A DNA stretch of 64,000 nucleotides, from assembly GCF_025562715.2 (NCBI RefSeq), contig NZ_JAPFCC010000001.1:4949501-5013500 (forward strand). Reading direction: 5' to 3'. The stretch's first letter is position 1. Every line of letters starts with the position of its first letter. The translations under genes were made by a program, and so were the position numbers. Shown here piece by piece: positions 1-9,618 of this stretch. Below the pieces are notes generated by a model. That model ran no database searches and was not told the origin of the DNA. It saw only the letters and a list, made by a program, of their open reading frames with translations. This DNA comes from Endozoicomonas gorgoniicola. GTDB taxonomy: Bacteria > Pseudomonadota > Gammaproteobacteria > Pseudomonadales > Endozoicomonadaceae.

Positions 1-2
1 TA

Positions 3-1541
3 ACTGACCACATAGCAGGCATCACAAGCAGCCAGATAGTGCCAAAACCGCAGCAAACTCAACAGGTAGCACTGCCTCTTTACGGTATCTCTGCCCAGAT
101 TTCTCGTGACACAAGGGGTCAGCAGTCTTTGTCATTCAAACTCTCTGAAAAATCCGGTAAGGCACTGCCTGAATCAAGCCAGCAGGATGCTTTCGGCTAT
201 CAAAGTCTACTGCTTACAATAGCCGAGCCCGTTGCTAATAATAAACTTAAGATTTTGTTTGATGAGGCCAGCTCCAGCTTTGTTCTCTCTTCAACAGCAG
301 CAACAACACACAGAATCAAAGTGCCTTCCCGTGTAGACAGACAGGGTTACCCTGAAGGGATTTTGACCGGTTTTTCAATGCTTCACCACACGTCATTAGA
401 GGATATGACCAGTGCCTGGTTCTGCTATGACAAGAATGCAGGTTACTTTTTATACTCCACTTTCTACTCCACTTTCTACTCCACCATAGCCTGTGATGAT
501 GGTTCACACTTATCATGGGATAAAGAGGAAAACTTATATAGTTATCACGCAGTAGCAGCTGCACCTTCTCCAGCTCCACCTGATTTCTCATTTGGCTGGC
601 AACAGTTTGGTTATGATGAAAGCTGGCCCTTGTCTTACGAATACCTGCTTCTGACATTCAAAGGAAAGCCTGTCAGAGTTTCTGCTATAGGGGATGTCGG
701 CTCTGAGGGAAAACCTGACGACGGAAATACCCCATCGAGTAACAATAATTCGGGCAGCAAATCCCCTTCTTCCGCAACTTCCTCAAACACACCGCAAAGC
801 CCGTCTTCATATGCTGTAAGGCGTAACAGAGATTACTCCGGTTCTACAGGGGCAGCAGGGGCGGGGGGGAATGAACCTCCCCGCAGACCAGTCAAGTATG
901 AGAAAGAAGAACCAGAAGACGGTGCTGTTTCCGACAAAACCAAGAAAAAACACAGAGAAAAAATACCTAAAGACTCTGGAGTTGTGACATTCTTTCCATC
1001 CACCCCAAACTTAAAACATTCACTACATACAGGCGCTGTATACAAAGAAAAACAGCAACTAACTCATAAGCAGATACGTATAATGATGATTTCTATTCGT
1101 AATGAAAAGTTAAAAGAACATCTCAATAATGCTCAGGAAAGTATTCAGAGTTCTATACAAATGCTGTCTGCTCCAGATTCACCGGCATCCCAGCATCTTC
1201 AGACTGCACTTAATTCGATACAATTAGCAACAGAACAATATTCCCCTAATTCACAAGATGGAGAGACGCAACCTGAACCTAAAGCTACTGACACTGACAC
1301 TGAAACTGACACTGAAACTGAAACTGACTATAGTGACGACAGCGGACAAGAAGAAGGCTTTGACACAACCGATGAATATCCTGCTTTATCCAATAGCAAA
1401 GAAAACAGCATAATAAAGAAGCAGAAGAGAGAACATAATAAAAAACCTACCAAAAAACCAAAAAATGACCGTTCAAATAAAGATGGTAAAAAACATCACA
1501 GAAAAAACAAAGATCGCATTAGACCTGAAGAATATTTTTAG
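3..1541 (+). CDS. Hypothetical low-complexity protein, 5' end outside window
   Basis: I do not recognise a family. The frame is open from position 3, so the GTG at 39 is probably internal and the true start lies upstream of the window. The first ~225 visible residues look like a folded domain and include a short duplication (STFYSTFYST). Then come a Ser/Asn/Pro-rich linker, a charged Lys/Glu segment, a helical stretch around LKEHLNNAQESIQSSIQ, an acidic Thr/Asp/Glu run (TDTDTETDTETETD) and a strongly basic Lys-rich C-terminus. Long disordered, oppositely charged tails are seen in secreted or host-directed proteins of symbionts, but function is not shown here. A good terminator follows the stop. 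Confidence 0.6.
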   Translation, partial: TDHIAGITSSQIVPKPQQTQQVALPLYGISAQISRDTRGQQSLSFKLSEKSGKALPESSQQDAFGYQSLLLTIAEPVANNKLKILFDEASSSFVLSSTAATTHRIKVPSRVDRQGYPEGILTGFSMLHHTSLEDMTSAWFCYDKNAGYFLYSTFYSTFYSTIACDDGSHLSWDKEENLYSYHAVAAAPSPAPPDFSFGWQQFGYDESWPLSYEYLLLTFKGKPVRVSAIGDVGSEGKPDDGNTPSSNNNSGSKSPSSATSSNTPQSPSSYAVRRNRDYSGSTGAAGAGGNEPPRRPVKYEKEEPEDGAVSDKTKKKHREKIPKDSGVVTFFPSTPNLKHSLHTGAVYKEKQQLTHKQIRIMMISIRNEKLKEHLNNAQESIQSSIQMLSAPDSPASQHLQTALNSIQLATEQYSPNSQDGETQPEPKATDTDTETDTETETDYSDDSGQEEGFDTTDEYPALSNSKENSIIKKQKREHNKKPTKKPKNDRSNKDGKKHHRKNKDRIRPEEYF

Positions 1542-1792
1542 TCTGTTGTTGAAGGTTTGTCGTCTTTGCTCTTATTTCGCCGGGCTCTGCGCTCGGCGAT
1601 TTTTCTTTTCTTTTTACGAGCCTTGCGCGCAGCCAGTTTTTTCGAACGGATAACATCGGAATGATCATGGGGCAAAACAGGGTTGTACTGTTTGTCATCC
1701 TGCTTTTTATGTTGCTGTTTCTCTCCTGAACCATCGTCAGGGTTGTGACCGTAATCCAGATTCGTGGATGTGGTGGAAGGATCTATTTTCAT
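1538..1792 (-). CDS. Small basic hypothetical protein
   Basis: An 84-residue ORF directly downstream of cdd on the same strand (55 bp gap). The N-terminus is acidic/polar; the C-terminal half is very rich in Lys and Arg (SKKLAARKARKKKRKIAERR). The upstream GGGA gives only a weak ribosome site. It overlaps, on the other strand, the terminator of the preceding gene, and part of its Lys/Arg run is simply the complement of the T-tract. It could therefore be a chance ORF; I recognise no family. Confidence 0.35.
   Translation of the reverse strand: MKIDPSTTSTNLDYGHNPDDGSGEKQQHKKQDDKQYNPVLPHDHSDVIRSKKLAARKARKKKRKIAERRARRNKSKDDKPSTTD
1578..1612 (+). terminator. Rho-independent terminator of the first gene
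   Basis: An 8-bp stem (CGCCGGGC / GCTCGGCG with one G-T pair, 5-nt loop) at 1578-1598 is followed by ATTTTTCTTTTC. It lies 37 bp after the stop at 1541 and would stop plus-strand transcription. Confidence 0.75.
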
Positions 1793-1847
1793 CGTTGAGC
1801 GTCCCTGCCCGAGATATGCATCATTGCTAACTTACTTCCTGTTAAGT

Positions 1848-2759
1848 TTAGACCCTGAAATACTGAAGCTTGACACCATAGTCAGCCAGAAAAGCTTCTG
1901 CCAGGTAGCGTTGTGAGCTGGTTCCCTGCTGTTCAACCATAACGGCAGCGACAATACGATCTTCTGGCTGCGCCAGCAATGCCATCCGCCAGTTAACAAC
2001 CGCCGCCTCCATGGCTGAAATACCCGGGTTAAACGCAGCATTCTCTCCATAGCGCCCGGTAACTACCCGCCCACTGGACAGTTGCAGAGCCACACCCGCC
2101 CGGCTGTTTGAAACAGGCGCATGACTTCGCCGGGCCGCCTCCAGAGCAGCCTGAGCCAGTTCATTGGTTTCTGCCAACGGCTTTTCTGAAAACGACAATG
2201 AGTAACAAACATCGCTCATCAGGTACTCTTTGATACCCAGGTCATCAGGACCAAAAGCATCCGGCAGCAGGTCGCCAATCTTACAGGTAACCACCTCCCC
2301 TCTGGAGGTACGATCAATAATGATCTGCATGTCATCAACCTTGTTCAGTTCTTTCAAAAACTGGCGACAATGACCGCAGGGCGCTTCATTCACCATCAGG
2401 CGTTTCAACCAGGTTTCCCCCTGGTGCCAGGCGTTGGTGACAACACACTGCTCAGCATGGACAGTGATTTTCAGGGGATGCTGAGAAAACTCAAGGTTCG
2501 CACCAAAATACAGATTACCACTGCCGCCTTCTGCTATGGTTCCTACCTGAAAACTGGAAACCGGAGTAACACTCAGGGAAGCAGCGAGAGGCAATAGAGC
2601 TTTCATCAGCTCCTCGATTGTCATATTCAGACACGACAACAATGAGTCAACCTGCTTTTTATCCAGACGCCCCGACTGTGTGGACAGCGTTTTCAGAATC
2701 GATGCAGGTTCAGCAGGAAATTCGTTCAAAAGACTATTGAAATTGTTGTTAGTCTGCAT
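1848..2759 (-). CDS. cdd: Cytidine deaminase
   Basis: Zinc hydrolase that deaminates cytidine and deoxycytidine to uridine and deoxyuridine in pyrimidine salvage. At 303 residues it matches the long, two-domain enterobacterial Cdd (about 294) rather than the short Bacillus type. The catalytic core shows HAE at residues 101-103 and PCGHC at 127-131, providing the His and two Cys zinc ligands and the catalytic Glu. The C-terminal half is the degenerate second deaminase domain typical of this dimeric form. It is transcribed away from the effector-like gene at 3038. Confidence 0.95.
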   Translation of the reverse strand: MQTNNNFNSLLNEFPAEPASILKTLSTQSGRLDKKQVDSLLSCLNMTIEELMKALLPLAASLSVTPVSSFQVGTIAEGGSGNLYFGANLEFSQHPLKITVHAEQCVVTNAWHQGETWLKRLMVNEAPCGHCRQFLKELNKVDDMQIIIDRTSRGEVVTCKIGDLLPDAFGPDDLGIKEYLMSDVCYSLSFSEKPLAETNELAQAALEAARRSHAPVSNSRAGVALQLSSGRVVTGRYGENAAFNPGISAMEAAVVNWRMALLAQPEDRIVAAVMVEQQGTSSQRYLAEAFLADYGVKLQYFRV

Positions 2760-3302
2760 GACATAATGACCAGTAAGAAATTAACGGATCATTACCATAC
2801 CGAATTGCACTGCTCTGTCCAGTTTTCAGGTAAACTGCACGCTCCGGTGGACGGTTGCAGTATGAAGCGGCAGAAAGCCTTCTGAATCCCCTTCGACAAC
2901 AATGGCAGTGAGCAAGACATCAGGAACAGCAAGGCGAAACAGAAAATATCAGGATGCATCCGAAGCAAGAAAAGAGCGAAAATATTATAACCTGGTACGA
3001 AGTGGTATCTCATCGGTGAGGAGGCAGGAGCATAACTATGTTAGGTATACACAGCCTTATTACTCTCGGAAATCTTGCATGCCATCATGTTTATAATGAA
3101 CTTGCGTTCACGGCTATCAACCATCCTCCTGGTTTTCCTAGCTACAGGCCATCTCCCCATCCCGCAAATATGTCTACTCCGAACATGGGTGATGATATGT
3201 TTGGAGAGAAACGAAGTATACACGCAGAGTTAAGAGTACGCAGAACTGAATTTCTTGGAAGAAATCCAAGTGTTAGGCAGCAAGCTGCGTGGTGTAAAAA
3301 AT

Positions 3303-4629
3303 GGCTCTTTTACAGGTTGGCTGATCATTTTACAGCCTCCTGCCTGATTTTAAGATAGAGGTAATCAAGATCATTGTAGCCACAAGCTTTGTAGATAATC
3401 CGTTTGATGACTCCATTGAAAGCTTCAATCTTCGCGCTGGTTATACGATGATGGCAGTACGACAGCAAGCCCTCTCTTGCCCTGTCCAAGCCCTTAGCAA
3501 ACCTCTTAAGTTCTGCAATTCCGGTTTCTTTTGCTAACTCTATCCATCTATCCAGAAACTTGCCGGCACACGCTTTGTACGTGTACGTCCATAGCTGTTT
3601 GAGCATGTCTTTCAGGATGTAAGCCTGATTGAGATCCTCGTTCATGCTCAAGAGCTCTTTCAGACTGCTTTCTCGCTTTGGAGTCAGGTTCTCAGGGTTC
3701 ATGAACAGGTTGAACCGCTGACCCTTGATAAAGGGCTTGTTCTCTTCTTCAGCCTGACGCCACTCCCTGCGCCTTATCTGATCTATCACATCATTATAAT
3801 TGGCAATAATGTGAAACTTGTCGTATACAATATCCGCATTGGGCAAGTGCTCTTTCACCGAAGCCTGATAGCTGCCACCACGGTCTATGCCAACACACTC
3901 GATGCTCGCTTTTTGCTCTTCAGTCAGGCTGCTCAAGAACTCATCCAGAGTCTCTTTTCGCTTGCCTTCACCAAGGAAGAGGGTTTCTCCTGAGTCGGCG
4001 TTAAGAACAACGGTAAGATACTGATGGCCTTTGCCAATGGATTTTTCGTCAATGAGCAGAGCGCGAATACCGTCACGCTTTGGAGCTGGAAGCATTCTCA
4101 GCAGCATCTCTTTATCCCAACGACGGGCAGTACCACCGGATATAGCAATGAATTCAGGCACCTTGTCGCAGGGCATATAGCGACATAAATGGCTGACGTG
4201 TCGTTTAAGGCGATCGGTTGCCTGAGCCTTGGGAGTTAAACCAGGAATAGTAACGGTTTCAATATTGTTGCAGTGTGAGCAGCGGCCCTGAAAAGCTGTG
4301 AAGAGAAGATTTACCTGTAGAACTCCCAGTGGTAAATCCTGGACACACCGATCTTTTGTCTTCATTTGTCCCATAGGGGTTTCACATTGACTGCATTTCT
4401 CGTGCTGAATTCGGCCATCCCTGCGGAGATAGACAAAAGCTTGTTTGACTTCCCAATCAATATCAATCTGCTCGATTACCCAGCCGGGAAATGCGAACAT
4501 AGGACGTAGTGAGGGTGTTGTACACATGTCTGATCCTTCAGAAATTTTGATCTGTTCAAATCAATCTTTCCTGAAAGGCTATTTCTGTTGCAACCCCTCA
4601 TTTTCCATCAGCCAACCTGTAAAAGCCCC
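3303..4629 (-). mobile_element. ISL3-family insertion sequence with 8-bp target duplication
   Basis: The element is 1327 bp. Terminal inverted repeats share CTTTTACAGGTTGGCTGAT (left end inverted relative to right, differing only in the outermost bases GGCT versus GGGG). It is flanked by identical TAAAAAAT at 3295-3302 and 4630-4637; ISL3 elements are known for 8-bp duplications. Intact ends, intact transposase and a perfect duplication indicate a recent insertion. Confidence 0.93.
3325..4527 (-). CDS. ISL3-family transposase
   Basis: DDE transposase of 400 residues that fills the element. The N-terminus has the ISL3 zinc-finger pattern (CSQCETPMGQ and later CSHCN). The catalytic region shows LLIDEKSIGKG (first Asp), VGIDRGGSY (second Asp) and the C-terminal helix with ITSAKIEAFNGVIK (Glu). 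No frameshift or stop is seen, so it is probably active. An internal start at the tenth codon (MFAFPGW) is an alternative. Confidence 0.93.
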   Translation of the reverse strand: MCTTPSLRPMFAFPGWVIEQIDIDWEVKQAFVYLRRDGRIQHEKCSQCETPMGQMKTKDRCVQDLPLGVLQVNLLFTAFQGRCSHCNNIETVTIPGLTPKAQATDRLKRHVSHLCRYMPCDKVPEFIAISGGTARRWDKEMLLRMLPAPKRDGIRALLIDEKSIGKGHQYLTVVLNADSGETLFLGEGKRKETLDEFLSSLTEEQKASIECVGIDRGGSYQASVKEHLPNADIVYDKFHIIANYNDVIDQIRRREWRQAEEENKPFIKGQRFNLFMNPENLTPKRESSLKELLSMNEDLNQAYILKDMLKQLWTYTYKACAGKFLDRWIELAKETGIAELKRFAKGLDRAREGLLSYCHHRITSAKIEAFNGVIKRIIYKACGYNDLDYLYLKIRQEAVK

Positions 4630-5149
4630 TAAAAAATTAGGGTTTGGGACGTGTGATGACTTTGCATCTATAGCATATAATTATTTATCAAATATAAAGC
4701 AATCACCTGATTTACATATAGGAATAGTCCGAACTGAGATCAATTACGACCATACTTTTTTACTATTAGATAGTAAGCCTATCCTGCCGGAGTTTATTTT
4801 AGGTGGTGAAAGATTTAAGAAAGCACTTCAAGGTTCTGTTGTATGTGACCCCTGGGCTAACTGTACTTTTCCTGCTTCGGACACCAGCTGTATTATCAAG
4901 TACTTTAGCTTAATACCACGATTTAATGGTATCTCCTTTTCATCAGGTCTTGTGCTTACAAGAAAGCATCCAGAATGGACCGAAGCCGAAAAGAACAGTC
5001 TCTTTTAGAGTGAAGCTGAATCAGTGACTCCCTGGTTAGACTCCTCACTGCTTATGAAATCCCCAGGAAACAGCGAAGAGCTCTTATTTGCAAACCGGTT
5101 GACAGCGTCTACCCTGTTTTATTTTGTGGAACAACGACACCCTTTATCT

Positions 5150-5986
5150 ATGCAACAATCCGCTCAACCACTCGCTCAACAAGAGCAACAAAAGAAACCC
5201 ATTGTTATCTTCGACTCCGGCGTTGGAGGGCTGAGTATTTATCAGGAAGTCAAACGCAGACTGCCGGGGGTTGAGGTTATTTACTGTGCGGACAACGAGG
5301 CATTTCCTTATGGTCCAAAACCAGAAGCGGAAGTCATTGACAGGACGCTGTATTGCCTGAACCAACTGGCAGAGCAATATCAGCCAGCCCTTGCCATTAT
5401 CGCCTGCAATACCGCCAGTACCATCTCTCTGCCCCGCGCACGACAGGCACTGCAAATTCCAGTGGTGGGCGTTGTTCCAGCCATCAAACCGGCGGGGGAA
5501 TGGTCAAAAAAGCGCAGTATTGGACTGCTGGCCACACCGGGAACCATTGCCAGAGAATATACTCATCAATTAATTCGTGATTTTGCCAGAGACTGTGATG
5601 TCATTTCTGTGGGTTCCAGTGAACTGGTTGCCATGGCAGAACGCCACCTGCGTGAACAGCCTGTCAGCCATGAGGAATACAAAACCGTCGTTGAACCTTT
5701 TTTTGCCAATGGCAAACAGCCCGACTGTATTGTATTAGGCTGCACCCACTTTCCTTTGCTGGAACAGCAGCTTCAGGCCGCCTGCCCGGTTCCCATTCAC
5801 TGGATTAATTCCGGCGAAGCCATTGCCAGACGGGTTGAATTTCTACTGGAAACCATCCCTGATTCCAGCACACCGACCTCTGACCGGTTTATCTATACCG
5901 GCAGCCCTGACGGCATTCATGGCCTGATGCCTGCACTGGAAGCAATGGGATTTGAAGAAGTGCATCAGCTGGAGCAGGGTCGTTAA
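5150..5986 (+). CDS. murI: Glutamate racemase
   Basis: Cofactor-independent racemase making D-glutamate for peptidoglycan. The ATG at 5150 is preferred because family homology starts soon after it (IVIFDSGVGGLS); the open frame continues upstream to 5024 but encodes unrelated sequence. Both catalytic cysteines are present in their motifs: AIIACNTAS and IVLGCTHFP. From this start the protein is 278 residues, a normal length. A GC-rich inverted repeat (GAGCAGGG / CCCTGCTC, 5972-5995) spans the stop codon between this gene and the convergent TRAP gene; it lacks a clear T-tract. Confidence 0.95.
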   Translation: MQQSAQPLAQQEQQKKPIVIFDSGVGGLSIYQEVKRRLPGVEVIYCADNEAFPYGPKPEAEVIDRTLYCLNQLAEQYQPALAIIACNTASTISLPRARQALQIPVVGVVPAIKPAGEWSKKRSIGLLATPGTIAREYTHQLIRDFARDCDVISVGSSELVAMAERHLREQPVSHEEYKTVVEPFFANGKQPDCIVLGCTHFPLLEQQLQAACPVPIHWINSGEAIARRVEFLLETIPDSSTPTSDRFIYTGSPDGIHGLMPALEAMGFEEVHQLEQGR

Positions 5987-6003
5987 CCCCTGCTCATCTG
6001 GCT

Positions 6004-7110
6004 CTATAAAGAACGTGCGTCGTAATAGGCTTCTTCAGAAATCTTGTGGTACTGCGTGGACTGTTCACGGAAAGCCTTAAAAGACTCGTAAACACGTTTG
6101 GCAACATCACTGCTGGCAGCCACTTCAGCCGTGACTTCGTCAGCCGTTTCCTTCAGCTCTTTTAATACGTCATCCGGCAAACGACGCAGTTTCACGCCAT
6201 GTTCGGATACCAGCTGGTTGAGAGCGGCATTATTTCTGGCTGTGTACTCGTCAAGCATGTCCTGATGAGCCGCTTTTGCAGCAGCCTTTACGATAGCCTG
6301 AAGATCGGCTGGTAATGCATTCCAGGCATCCAGATTAATGGTAAATTCCATCATGGAACCTGGCTCATGCCAGCCGGGATAGTAGTAATAGGAAGCCACC
6401 TTATAGAAGCCAAACGCCATATCGTTATAAGGCCCAACCCATTCCGTTGCATCAATGGCACCAGTCTGCAAAGCAGTAAAGAGTTCACCACCAGGCAGTG
6501 TTACCGGAACGCCTCCCAGACGCTTCAGCACTTCTCCGCCCATGCCGGGAATGCGCATTTTCAGTCCCTTAATATCATCAAGAGAGTTAATTTCCCTGTT
6601 AAACCAGCCCGCCATTTGCACACCGGTATTACCACCTGCCAACGGCTTAATATTAAAAGGCTTGTAGACTTCATCCCATAGCGCCTGTCCACCGCCATAG
6701 TGAATCCAGCTGCTGATTTCCTGAGCGTTTAAACCAAAGGGGACGGCGGTAAAAAACTGTGTAGCAGGGTCTTTGCCTTTCCAGTAGTAAGCACCGGAAT
6801 GCCCCATATCGGCTGTACCGTTCGACACGGCATCAAACACCTCCAGTGCCGGAACCAGTTCACCAGCGCCGTATATTTTGACCTGAAGGCGACCCGCGCT
6901 CATGTCATTAACCATGTCAGCAAAGCGTTCTGGGGCCATGCCCAATCCGGGAAAATTTTTCGGCCAGGACGTGACCAGTTTCCATTCAAAAGATTGTTGT
7001 TCAGGCTCTGCTACAACGGAGGTTTCAGCTTGCTCGGATGATCCACAACCGGCAAGAAATGTTGCAGACAATGCCAGCCCGACGGAGGCAAGCAGGTTAC
7101 GACGTTTCAT
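6004..7110 (-). CDS. TRAP transporter substrate-binding lipoprotein (DctP family)
   Basis: Periplasmic solute receptor for a tripartite ATP-independent transporter. It has a signal peptide with lipobox LAGC (Cys22), which is unusual since many TRAP receptors are soluble. The body matches the DctP fold of the TakP/alpha-keto acid subgroup (WKLVTSWPKNFPGLG; later GGVPVTLPGGELFTALQTGAIDATEW, where the Arg in LKMRIPG is the usual carboxylate-binding residue). No membrane subunits (dctQ, dctM) lie nearby, so its partner must be elsewhere. The ligand, probably an organic acid, is inferred. Confidence 0.88.
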   Translation of the reverse strand: MKRRNLLASVGLALSATFLAGCGSSEQAETSVVAEPEQQSFEWKLVTSWPKNFPGLGMAPERFADMVNDMSAGRLQVKIYGAGELVPALEVFDAVSNGTADMGHSGAYYWKGKDPATQFFTAVPFGLNAQEISSWIHYGGGQALWDEVYKPFNIKPLAGGNTGVQMAGWFNREINSLDDIKGLKMRIPGMGGEVLKRLGGVPVTLPGGELFTALQTGAIDATEWVGPYNDMAFGFYKVASYYYYPGWHEPGSMMEFTINLDAWNALPADLQAIVKAAAKAAHQDMLDEYTARNNAALNQLVSEHGVKLRRLPDDVLKELKETADEVTAEVAASSDVAKRVYESFKAFREQSTQYHKISEEAYYDARSL

Positions 7111-7207
7111 GACTTTACCTTTCTGTCATTGTTGTTTTTATACGGATGTTTTTATAGAAGACAGGTGCATGTTAGCAGGTGTGGCTTTTCTGGCAACTTA
7201 AATCAAT

Positions 7208-7231
7208 CAGCCCGGACTGAACATCCGGGCT
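7208..7231 (-). terminator. Possible terminator downstream of uvrD
   Basis: An 8-bp perfect stem (AGCCCGGA / TCCGGGCT, 7-nt loop) lies 9 bp past the uvrD stop. The following minus-strand sequence (TGATTGATTT) is only moderately T-rich. Confidence 0.45.
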
Positions 7232-7239
7232 GGTATCAA

Positions 7240-9411
7240 TCAGGAAATCACCACCAGATTAGCGTAAGCCATCATCAGCCATTTCGTGCCTTCACTGTCG
7301 AAGTTCACCTGTACTCTTGCCTGCGCCCCATCACCTTCAGCACTTACAATAGTACCTTCACCAAACACATCGTGGTGAACCCGCTGCCCAAGTGCCAGTC
7401 CGGCAGATGCAGCAGAAGACGTAGACTGTCGTGTGGTGGCGGGGCGGGAAATCGTACCTCCCAGACGCACTTCCTGAATCAGTTCACCCGGTATTTCACG
7501 AATAAACCGGGAAGGGCGGTTGAAGGTATCCTTGCCATATAAACGACGGTTTTCAGCATAACTGAGCGTCAGCTTTTCCATGGCTCGGGTAATACCCACA
7601 TAACAAAGACGACGCTCCTCTTCCAGGTTGCCTTCTTCCAGCGACATTTTGTGAGGGAACAGACCCTCTTCCATACCGGCAAGAAACACCATAGGAAACT
7701 CCAGACCTTTTGCCGAGTGCAGAGTCATCATCTGAACACTGTCAGAAAACTGGTCAGCCTGAGTGTCACCGGCTTCCAGCGCCGCATTGGCCAGAAAGGC
7801 ATCCAGCGGACTCATGGTTTCGATTTCTTCATCCAGATCAAGGTCGTCAATATCAAACTGACGACAGGCGGTCACCAGTTCCTCAAGGTTTTCTACCCTG
7901 GCACGACCTTTTTCACCCTTCTCTTTTTCATGGTGCGCCACCAGGCCGGTGTGGGTAATCACACGATCAGCCAGCTCACCAAGATCAAGGTCGTCACCCA
8001 CCGCAGTGAGGGTTTCAATCAGGTCGACAAACTCCGCCAGAGAACGTCCGGCCTTGCCACCAATAGCCTTGTTGGCAATCACGCTCTTGATCGCCAGCCA
8101 CAGGGAAACATCCTGTGTGCGGGCAGCTTCCCTGAGTTTTTCGACGGTTTTCTCGCCAATACCCCGTGCCGGAATATTAATCACCCGCTCCAGAGAGGTG
8201 TTGTCATGGGGTGTGCTGATCAACCTCAGGTAAGCCAGGGCATTCTTGATTTCAGCCCGTTCGAAGAAACGTTGACCACCATAAATCCGATAAGGAATCC
8301 CGGCTCTCAGCAACGCTTCTTCCAGATTGCGGGACTGGGCATTAGAGCGGTAAAGAATGGCAATGTCGCTACGGGACTTGCCTTCGTTAACGGCTTCGCT
8401 GATGCGATCAGAAATAAACCTTGCCTCATCCATTTCATTGAAACCGGAATAAAGCTGGATCGCTTCGCCATCGCCACTGTCGGTGTGCAACTCTTTGCCA
8501 AGACGGTCAGGGTTGTTGGCAATCACTGCATTGGCAGCATTCAGAATCCTGCCTGTGGAACGGTAATTCTGTTCAAGTTTAACCGTGCTGGACTTAGGGA
8601 AGTCTTCGGTAAACTGACGTATATTCTCAATGCGGGCACCACGCCAGCCATAAATGGACTGGTCATCATCACCCACGACCATCATTTTGTCTTCATCGCC
8701 CACCAGTAATCTTAACCAGGCGTATTGTACGGCGTTGGTATCCTGAAATTCGTCCACCAGAACGTAGCGAAAACGCTGTCGGTAGTGTTGAAGGATATCC
8801 GGACGTTTCAGGAACAGCTCATGGGCTCGCAGTAACAGTTCACCAAAATCGACCACACCCATCTGCTCGCAATATTGGTGATAGGCTCGATAAACATCCA
8901 GCATGGTACGTTCAAACGGGTCATAACCCGGATCAATATAATCCGGGCGAAGCCCTTCATCTTTCTTGCTGTTGATGTACCACTGTGCCTGTCTTGGCGG
9001 CCAGCGCTGATCATCCAGCTGCATCGCTTTCATAATGCGTTTTACAACCCGAAGCTGATCATCGCTGTCGAGAATCTGGAAGCTTTCCGGCAGACCGGCA
9101 TCCTGATAATGAGTCCGCAACAGACGGTGAGACAAACCATGGAATGTACCCACCCACATGCCTCTTGGGGGAATCCCCAGCAGGTCTTCAATGCGTGAGC
9201 GCATTTCTGCCGCAGCCTTGTTGGTGAAGGTAACAGCCATGATGGAGTAAGGCGATATTGCTTCTGCCTGCACCAGCCAGGCAATGCGATGCACCAGTAC
9301 TCTGGTCTTACCACTTCCGGCTCCAGCCAGTACCAACATCGAACTCAGCGGGGCTGTTACCGCCTGCCGCTGGGCATCGTTCAGAGAGTCAATAATCGGG
9401 GTTACATCCAT
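7240..9411 (-). CDS. uvrD: DNA helicase II (UvrD)
   Basis: Superfamily 1A 3'-5' helicase acting in nucleotide excision and mismatch repair. At 723 residues it has the normal UvrD length. Motifs in order: AGAGSGKT (Walker A, 29-36), VTFTNKAAAEM (Ia), VDEFQDTN (II), GDDDQSIYGWRGA (III), QNYRS (IV), TLHSAKGLEF (V) and VGITRA (VI). The C-terminal ~40 residues (LGQRVHHDVFGEGTI...) form the Tudor-like RNA polymerase-binding tail that separates UvrD and PcrA from Rep. Confidence 0.95.
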   Translation of the reverse strand: MDVTPIIDSLNDAQRQAVTAPLSSMLVLAGAGSGKTRVLVHRIAWLVQAEAISPYSIMAVTFTNKAAAEMRSRIEDLLGIPPRGMWVGTFHGLSHRLLRTHYQDAGLPESFQILDSDDQLRVVKRIMKAMQLDDQRWPPRQAQWYINSKKDEGLRPDYIDPGYDPFERTMLDVYRAYHQYCEQMGVVDFGELLLRAHELFLKRPDILQHYRQRFRYVLVDEFQDTNAVQYAWLRLLVGDEDKMMVVGDDDQSIYGWRGARIENIRQFTEDFPKSSTVKLEQNYRSTGRILNAANAVIANNPDRLGKELHTDSGDGEAIQLYSGFNEMDEARFISDRISEAVNEGKSRSDIAILYRSNAQSRNLEEALLRAGIPYRIYGGQRFFERAEIKNALAYLRLISTPHDNTSLERVINIPARGIGEKTVEKLREAARTQDVSLWLAIKSVIANKAIGGKAGRSLAEFVDLIETLTAVGDDLDLGELADRVITHTGLVAHHEKEKGEKGRARVENLEELVTACRQFDIDDLDLDEEIETMSPLDAFLANAALEAGDTQADQFSDSVQMMTLHSAKGLEFPMVFLAGMEEGLFPHKMSLEEGNLEEERRLCYVGITRAMEKLTLSYAENRRLYGKDTFNRPSRFIREIPGELIQEVRLGGTISRPATTRQSTSSAASAGLALGQRVHHDVFGEGTIVSAEGDGAQARVQVNFDSEGTKWLMMAYANLVVIS

Positions 9412-9618
9412 AACGGGTCTTCGCAGTTAAAACTTGGAACAGTGTAACGAATACTTGATACGTTATCGATTTATGTCTTACGGGAGAGAGTGTGGCAAAG
9501 AGTTGAGCTGTGTACGAGATATCTCACAGAGATAAACGACATGGACTCTTGTCAAGAATATGACACACGCTTATTTTAAAATGGTCAGTAAGCAAAAAAA
9601 TAAGAAGAGATTACTGCC

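Larger units (their letters stand above)
3038..5008 (+). pseudogene. Effector-like protein with possible Cys-His-Asp triad, split by an ISL3 element
   Basis: Pieces 3038-3302 and 4638-5008 join exactly in frame when the insertion and one target copy are removed, giving 211 residues (...AAWCKK|LGFGTCDDF...). A strong ribosome site (GAGGAGGCAGGAG) precedes the ATG. The restored C-terminal domain has GTCDDFA (Cys94), YDHTF (His127) and VCDPWA (Asp159). This order resembles papain-like and transglutaminase-like enzymes, including several bacterial effectors that proteolyse or deamidate host proteins. The family is not identified and catalysis is inference. As it stands only the first ~88 residues plus a few IS-encoded ones could be made, without the putative triad. 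Confidence 0.7.

Noticed and set aside
4445..4637. Apparent N-terminal part of the ORF 4445-5008
   Set aside because: This stretch is inside the ISL3 element and belongs to its end, not to the effector gene, whose true 5' part is at 3038-3302.
7651..8709. 352-codon plus-strand ORF opposite uvrD
   Set aside because: It is the antisense shadow of uvrD, whose motifs are complete on the minus strand; the plus-strand translation has no recognisable domain.
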